The translations under genes and the position numbers were made by a program. 9,294 nucleotides of DNA. Source: JAQUPP01 sp041649955. GTDB taxonomy: Bacteria > Patescibacteriota > Patescibacteriia > UBA2591 > JAQUPP01. The stretch spans positions 1-9,294 of the forward strand of contig JBAZMD010000024.1 of NCBI GenBank assembly GCA_041649955.1. The letters run 5' to 3'. Below, piece after piece: positions 5,855 to 9,294 of the stretch. The notes under the pieces are model-generated. The model saw nothing but the letters and a program-made list of their open reading frames with translations. It was not told the origin of the DNA and searched no databases. How positions within the stretch are numbered: position 1 is the stretch's first letter; the number at the start of each line of letters is the position of its first letter.

Positions 5855-6205
5855 ATGCAAAAACTGGCTGCATTCATAGTCTTCTGTATGGCTGTTATGA
5901 CCGGACTGTATGCCTTCGGGGTTTATCTATTCAAAAATGGCGGCAACATTTTTAGCAACGATCCTGCTATCGTATTCACTGCTACTGTCTGGGGTTTTCT
6001 CGCTGCTATTATTTTTATAATTGCCATTATGCTGCTTGCTTTCTTGGGTTTCTTATGCGGCGGCGGTATCCATTTTGCCCATTATTGCATTACTAATTTG
6101 GTCAGAGTAATGGCTAATAAGAAAAAATGGGTAACAATTGCTCTGGTAATCTTTATAATAGCTATAGCTTGGTTTGGATTCCAGTTGGTTAATCAAATAA
6201 TTTAA
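5855..6205 (+). CDS. Small three-pass membrane protein, family unknown (cassette gene 3)
   Basis: Unrecognised. 116 residues with likely membrane segments at 5-26, 40-68 and 92-114, so it is shorter and has fewer passes than the two genes before it. The segment around 66-80 (FLCGGGIHFAHYC) carries two Cys, two His and a Gly triplet; a metal or haem role is conceivable but unsupported. A basic MANKKKW (86-92) precedes the last helix, which ends GFQLVNQII, matching the ends of the two upstream proteins. The ATG has AAAGGAGG (5843-5850) four bases ahead. It is monocistronic, driven by the duplicated terminator-promoter module and closed by its own, different terminator. It is likely the last member of the tandem set; its function is unknown. 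Confidence 0.8.
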   Translation: MQKLAAFIVFCMAVMTGLYAFGVYLFKNGGNIFSNDPAIVFTATVWGFLAAIIFIIAIMLLAFLGFLCGGGIHFAHYCITNLVRVMANKKKWVTIALVIFIIAIAWFGFQLVNQII

Positions 6206-6214
6206 GAACCTAAA

Positions 6215-6250
6215 AATAACCCCGGTGCATTGTCCCGGGGTTATTGATTT
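6215..6250 (+). terminator. Intrinsic terminator of the 5855 gene
   Basis: A perfect 11-bp stem, AATAACCCCGG (6215-6225) with CCGGGGTTATT (6235-6245), and a 9-nt loop, followed by GATTTTTC. It starts nine bases after the stop codon and is unrelated to the two terminators upstream. Confidence 0.88.
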
Positions 6251-6255
6251 TTCAT

Positions 6256-6283
6256 TTGCCTTTTTTTAACTTTCTGGTATAAT
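6256..6283 (+). promoter_or_regulatory. folD operon promoter, leaderless
   Basis: TTGCCT (6256-6261), 16-bp spacer, perfect TATAAT (6278-6283) preceded by TGG, an extended -10. Only six bases separate the -10 from the folD ATG, so transcription should begin at or within a base or two of the start codon. Confidence 0.75.
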
Positions 6284-6289
6284 AATTCT

Positions 6290-7087
6290 ATGTTTTTAAA
6301 CGGGAAAAAAATAGCCAAAACAATACTTCAGGGCTTGAAAACAACAATCAAAAAGCAAAAAATAAAACCCTGCTTGGCGGTAATTCTAATTGGCAAAGAT
6401 CTTGGCTCAGTAGTTTACGTCAGATTAAAAGAAAAAGCAGCTCAGGAAATCGGCATTAAATTTGTTCGTTTTGATTTAAAAAATAATGTCAGCCAAAAAA
6501 AAGTTTTAGATTTAATTAAAAAACTTAATTCCAATGCTCATATTCACGGCATTATTGTCCAATTCCCTCTTCCTAAACATCTGAATTCAAATTTGATCGC
6601 CCAATCTATTTTACCTGAAAAAGATGTTGACGGTTTTGGCAAGCAATCTCTTTTTTCTTCTCCGGCTCATTTGGCTGTTTTAAAATTAATTCAAGCCGCG
6701 AAAGGAAAAAAAGAAACAGCTGTGATTATTTCCAAAAATCCGATTTTCGCTCAGCCATTGGCCGAATTATTGATTCGCCAAAAAATAAAATCTCAATGTG
6801 TTTATTTGGTCAACGGAAAAATAAAAAATCCAACAACAGTAAAAAAAGCGGATATTGTCATTGTCGCTATTGGCAAACCTCATTTTATTAAACCGACAAT
6901 AATCAAAAAAAATGCTATTATTATAGATGTTGGTTATAATCGCGTTAATAACAAACCTGCCGGCGATGTTGATCCGAAAGTTGCCTTAAAAGCTTCTTAT
7001 TTCTCGCCTGTTCCCGGTGGCATTGGTCCATTAAGCGTCGCATTTTTATTAAAAAATACTTATTTATCAGCTAAATTTAATAATTAA
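6290..7087 (+). CDS. folD: Methylene-THF dehydrogenase / methenyl-THF cyclohydrolase (FolD), divergent
   Basis: FolD oxidises 5,10-methylene-THF to methenyl-THF with NADP and hydrolyses it to 10-formyl-THF, the step after GlyA. The catalytic N-terminal half is recognisable: YVRLK with Tyr43 and Lys47, GIIVQFPLPKH (87-97, Gln91) and KDVDGF with Asp114. The C-terminal half keeps KADIVIVAIGKP (186-197), IIDVGYNR and PVPGGIGP (240-247). However, the usual PCTP motif is replaced by SSPAHLAV (123-130), the cofactor loop G-R-S-x-x-V-G-x-P reads ISKNPIFAQP (147-156), and the usual C-H-S-x-T is NGKIKN. At 265 residues it is about 20 shorter than typical. Cyclohydrolase chemistry is likely; NADP preference, or dehydrogenase activity itself, is uncertain. 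The ATG is placed by the -10 box immediately upstream. First gene of a run with secG. Confidence 0.9.
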   Translation: MFLNGKKIAKTILQGLKTTIKKQKIKPCLAVILIGKDLGSVVYVRLKEKAAQEIGIKFVRFDLKNNVSQKKVLDLIKKLNSNAHIHGIIVQFPLPKHLNSNLIAQSILPEKDVDGFGKQSLFSSPAHLAVLKLIQAAKGKKETAVIISKNPIFAQPLAELLIRQKIKSQCVYLVNGKIKNPTTVKKADIVIVAIGKPHFIKPTIIKKNAIIIDVGYNRVNNKPAGDVDPKVALKASYFSPVPGGIGPLSVAFLLKNTYLSAKFNN

Positions 7088-7104
7088 TTAATAAAAAAAA
7101 TTAT

Positions 7105-7338
7105 ATGTCTACATCGCAAATTCTCAACATTGTTCAAATCGTCGTTTCTGCCGTTCTTATCAGCGGAGTGCTTTTGCAAGCAAGAGGCGGAGGCGCGTCA
7201 GGATTATTCGGCGGAGGCGGAGGCGGTGATGTTTATCACACCAAGCGAGGACTTGAAAAAATCATCTTCGCAATTACTGCCGTGGCAGCGGTTGCCTTTC
7301 TCATCTTGGGAGTGGTTCAATTAATTATCGCCAAGTAG
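7105..7338 (+). CDS. secG: Protein translocase subunit SecG
   Basis: Small inner-membrane partner of SecY and SecE in the protein export channel. The 77 residues have the SecG plan: helix 1 (about 6-25), then LQARGGG (24-30), a glycine-rich loop GLFGGGGGGD (33-42), the conserved RGLEK (48-52) and helix 2 (about 53-75). Length is normal for the family. It follows folD by 17 bases and precedes the binding-protein gene by 12, with no promoter or terminator visible between, so the three are probably co-transcribed. No Shine-Dalgarno is present. Confidence 0.95.
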   Translation: MSTSQILNIVQIVVSAVLISGVLLQARGGGASGLFGGGGGGDVYHTKRGLEKIIFAITAVAAVAFLILGVVQLIIAK

Positions 7339-7350
7339 AAAAAACTCTCC

Positions 7351-9123
7351 ATGATTAAAAATTTTTTACAAAGATTGAAAAATCGATTTGCTGCTATTCC
7401 CGAATTTGAACACCGGGTTTTCAGACAAATATTCAATAAAAAACATCCGACTTTAAAACAAATAAAATATGTCGGCCGTTTTCTGACTATTCAAGAAAAA
7501 AGGGTTATTGCTGTTTTAACATGCTTGACCATTTTTTCTTTTATTTTGCTTATCGGCCGTTTTTGGTTTTTCAATTTGCAGACAAAACCGATCAGTGGCG
7601 GAACTTATATTGAAGGATCTGTCAGCGAGCCGAAATTCGTCAATCCTCTTCTTGCCTCTGATGACATAGATTTGGATTTATCCCGTCTGATTTTTTCCGG
7701 ACTTTTAGAATATGATAAAAATCTGGAATTAAAACCTGATTTGGCCGAAAATGTTTCGGTCAGCCAAGATAAAAAACAATATACTGTTTGTCTTAAAAAA
7801 AATATATTTTGGCATGACGGAGAAAAATTAACGCCTGAAGACGTATTATTCACTTTTAATTTGGCTCAAAACGATATTTCTAAAAGTCAATTTAAATCAT
7901 TGATTAAAGAAGCTGAAACTCAACAGCTCGATGAAAATTGCGTTCAATTTAAATTAAAAAGTCCTTCAGACGCTTTTATGTCCGCGCTTACCTTGGGAAT
8001 TTTACCAAAACACGTTTGGCAAAATGTTGCGCCTGAAAATTTTTCTCAATCAGAACTTAATCTCAAACCCATAGGAAGCGGCCCGTTTCAATTCAAATCT
8101 TTGACTCAAGACAGATCTAATGTCATCAAAGTATATACTTTGGAACGCAATGAAAAATTTTACGGACACGTGGCAAATCTGCAAGAAATAACTTTTAAAA
8201 TTTATTCTGATTTCAATCAAGCAGCCGAGGCTTTAAAAAATAAAGAAATTATCGGGTTGGGATATGCTCCGAAAAAAATAAGAGACGAAGTGGCGGGTCT
8301 TAAAAATATCAAACATTATCCTTTGAATTTACCATATTATACTGTTATATTTTTTAATCTTAAAGATCAAAATTCTCCTTTGAAAGACAAAGCTGTTCGG
8401 GAAGCTTTAGCTTATTTAACGCCTAAAAAACAAATTTTTAAAGATGTTTTAAACGAAGAAGGGCAAATTATAGACAGCGCCATTCTCCCCTTTTCTTCCG
8501 CTTACAATCCGAATATTACAAAATATGGTTTTAATCCGTCTCTGGCGGAAAAAACTTTAACTCAAGCCGGCTGGCAAAAAAATCAACGGGGAATTTTTGA
8601 AAAAAACGGACAAGAATTGGAAATAACTCTTACTACGGTCAGTCAGCCTGATTTGGAAACAACCGCCAAATTAATTCAAACCGCCTGGCAAGACATCGGC
8701 ATTAAAATAAAATCAATCACCATTTCGCCGGACCAAATTGCCGAAGTTATCAAAGCGCGAAATTTTCAAAGTTTTCTTTACGGCGTTTTGGCTAATTCAG
8801 ATTCTGATCCTTATTTTCTTTGGCATTCTTCACAAATAGCGCCACCGGGCTTAAATTTAAGCGGTTTTAACAACAGAAAGGCTGACGAATTATTGGAAAA
8901 AGCGGAAAAAACAAAAGGAAATAATTTAGGTAAAAAATATTGGAACGACTTTCAAGAAATTATCGCTGAAAATATTCCGGCTGTTTTTCTTTACAATACC
9001 ACTTACAGCTACTTGGTGGATAAAAAAATAAAAGGAATAGATATTAATTATATTCACAGACCGTCAGATCGTTTTATTAATATTGAAAATTGGTATATTA
9101 AAACAAAAATGGTTTGGAAGTAG
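7351..9123 (+). CDS. Membrane-anchored extracytoplasmic oligopeptide-binding protein (SBP_bac_5 family)
   Basis: Family 5 solute-binding protein, the class that captures peptides (or nickel and some sugars) for ABC importers. The 590 residues begin with a basic cytoplasmic segment of about 50 residues, then one hydrophobic helix (about 51-74), then the binding domain starting at GGTYIEGSVSEPKFVNPLL (83-101). Family hallmarks include FSGLLEYD (115-122), WHDGEKLTPEDVLFTF (154-169), PKHVW (219-223), PIGSGPFQF (240-248) and VREALAYLT. Cys57 lies inside the helix without a proper lipobox, so the anchor is a transmembrane helix, not a lipid. No ABC permease or ATPase is in the window, so the transport partner and substrate are unknown. 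It lies 12 bases after secG, and its TAG stop directly touches the tRNA gene. Confidence 0.9.
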   Translation: MIKNFLQRLKNRFAAIPEFEHRVFRQIFNKKHPTLKQIKYVGRFLTIQEKRVIAVLTCLTIFSFILLIGRFWFFNLQTKPISGGTYIEGSVSEPKFVNPLLASDDIDLDLSRLIFSGLLEYDKNLELKPDLAENVSVSQDKKQYTVCLKKNIFWHDGEKLTPEDVLFTFNLAQNDISKSQFKSLIKEAETQQLDENCVQFKLKSPSDAFMSALTLGILPKHVWQNVAPENFSQSELNLKPIGSGPFQFKSLTQDRSNVIKVYTLERNEKFYGHVANLQEITFKIYSDFNQAAEALKNKEIIGLGYAPKKIRDEVAGLKNIKHYPLNLPYYTVIFFNLKDQNSPLKDKAVREALAYLTPKKQIFKDVLNEEGQIIDSAILPFSSAYNPNITKYGFNPSLAEKTLTQAGWQKNQRGIFEKNGQELEITLTTVSQPDLETTAKLIQTAWQDIGIKIKSITISPDQIAEVIKARNFQSFLYGVLANSDSDPYFLWHSSQIAPPGLNLSGFNNRKADELLEKAEKTKGNNLGKKYWNDFQEIIAENIPAVFLYNTTYSYLVDKKIKGIDINYIHRPSDRFINIENWYIKTKMVWK

Positions 9124-9210
9124 GCCGGAGTGGTGAAACTGGTATACACGCAGCGTTCAGAGCGCTGTAAGCGCAAGCTTATGAGAGTTCAAATCTCTCC
9201 TCCGGCACCA
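9124..9210 (+). tRNA. tRNA-Leu (anticodon CAG)
   Basis: Class II cloverleaf with encoded CCA. The acceptor stem GCCGGAG (9124-9130) pairs with CTCCGGC (9200-9206), discriminator A9207, CCA 9208-9210. D stem GTG/CAC (9133-9135, 9147-9149) with a GG-containing loop. Anticodon stem CAGCG/CGCTG (9151-9155, 9163-9167), loop TTCAGAG, anticodon CAG at 9158-9160, reading CUG. The long variable arm TAAGC-GCAA-GCTTA (9168-9181) is diagnostic of Leu/Ser/Tyr. T arm GAGAG/CTCTC (9183-9187, 9195-9199) with TTCAAAT. It starts on the base after the preceding stop codon and has no obvious promoter, so it is probably cut from the upstream mRNA. Confidence 0.96.
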
Positions 9211-9235
9211 AATATAAATTTTAAAAAATAATAAT

Positions 9236-9294
9236 ATGCTGCATCAAAAAAAATTGTCAATTGTTGTTTCTTGCATTGATTACCGTTTTTGGCC
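9236..9294 (+). CDS. Start of a protein, cut by the window end; possible carbonic-anhydrase-like
   Basis: From ATG 9236, 25 bases after the tRNA CCA, the frame stays open to the window end for 19 codons (MLHQKKLSIVVSCIDYRFW). A beta strand followed by C-I-D-Y-R resembles the C-x-D-x-R zinc/active-site motif that follows the first strand in beta-carbonic-anhydrase-like proteins. There is no Shine-Dalgarno; TATAAA at 9213-9218 could be a -10 box. Too short for a firm assignment. Confidence 0.45.
   Translation, partial: MLHQKKLSIVVSCIDYRFW

Noticed and set aside
7507..7530. Lipobox in the binding protein around Cys57
   Set aside because: The residues before Cys are V-L-T, with Thr at -1, and the helix continues well past the Cys; a transmembrane anchor fits better.
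1..9294. CRISPR array, transposase gene, or UGA-recoded genetic code
   Set aside because: No regularly spaced short direct repeats, no transposase-like product, and no internal TGA in any coding frame were seen.

Overview
The window is AT-rich, gene-dense bacterial DNA. Its lysine- and isoleucine-rich proteins, weak or absent Shine-Dalgarno sites on housekeeping genes, and a secG / membrane-anchored oligopeptide-binding protein / tRNA-Leu cluster suggest a Patescibacteria (Candidate Phyla Radiation, perhaps Parcubacteria-like) genome. This is an inference from gene style; no marker gene in the window proves it. The genetic code looks standard: W is TGG, the stops are TAA or TAG, and no coding frame contains an internal TGA.

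Layout. (1) 26-1276: glyA, serine hydroxymethyltransferase, plus strand. (2) 1281-2003: a hairpin element whose right tip supplies a TTGACA -35 box, a small charged protein of unknown function (1398-1835), then three successive stem-loop or palindrome structures in the convergent gap. (3) 2016-4334: lon, ATP-dependent protease, minus strand, with a promoter and a roughly 100-nt structured leader. (4) 4335-4710: the divergent control region, holding the lon promoter and a second inverted-repeat element built like the first. (5) 4711-6205: three small multi-pass membrane proteins in tandem. Each has its own promoter, a strong AAGGAG-type ribosome site and its own terminator. The terminator-promoter module between genes 1 and 2 is nearly identical to that between genes 2 and 3. 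(6) 6256-9210: folD (apparently leaderless), secG, a membrane-anchored SBP_bac_5 protein and tRNA-Leu(CAG) in one tight run, with the tRNA starting directly after the upstream stop codon. (7) 9236-end: the start of another protein, cut by the window edge.

How it fits together. GlyA and FolD are consecutive enzymes of folate one-carbon metabolism. SecG belongs to the Sec translocon and the binding protein is presumably exported through it. Lon handles protein quality control. The part without an obvious textbook explanation is the set of autonomous small-gene cassettes (1398-1835 and 4711-6205). These differ from the housekeeping genes in consensus -35 boxes, strong ribosome sites, individual terminators and association with repeated hairpin elements. 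They look like an accessory layer inserted among core genes and are the best candidate here for something undescribed, but their function cannot be read from the sequence.
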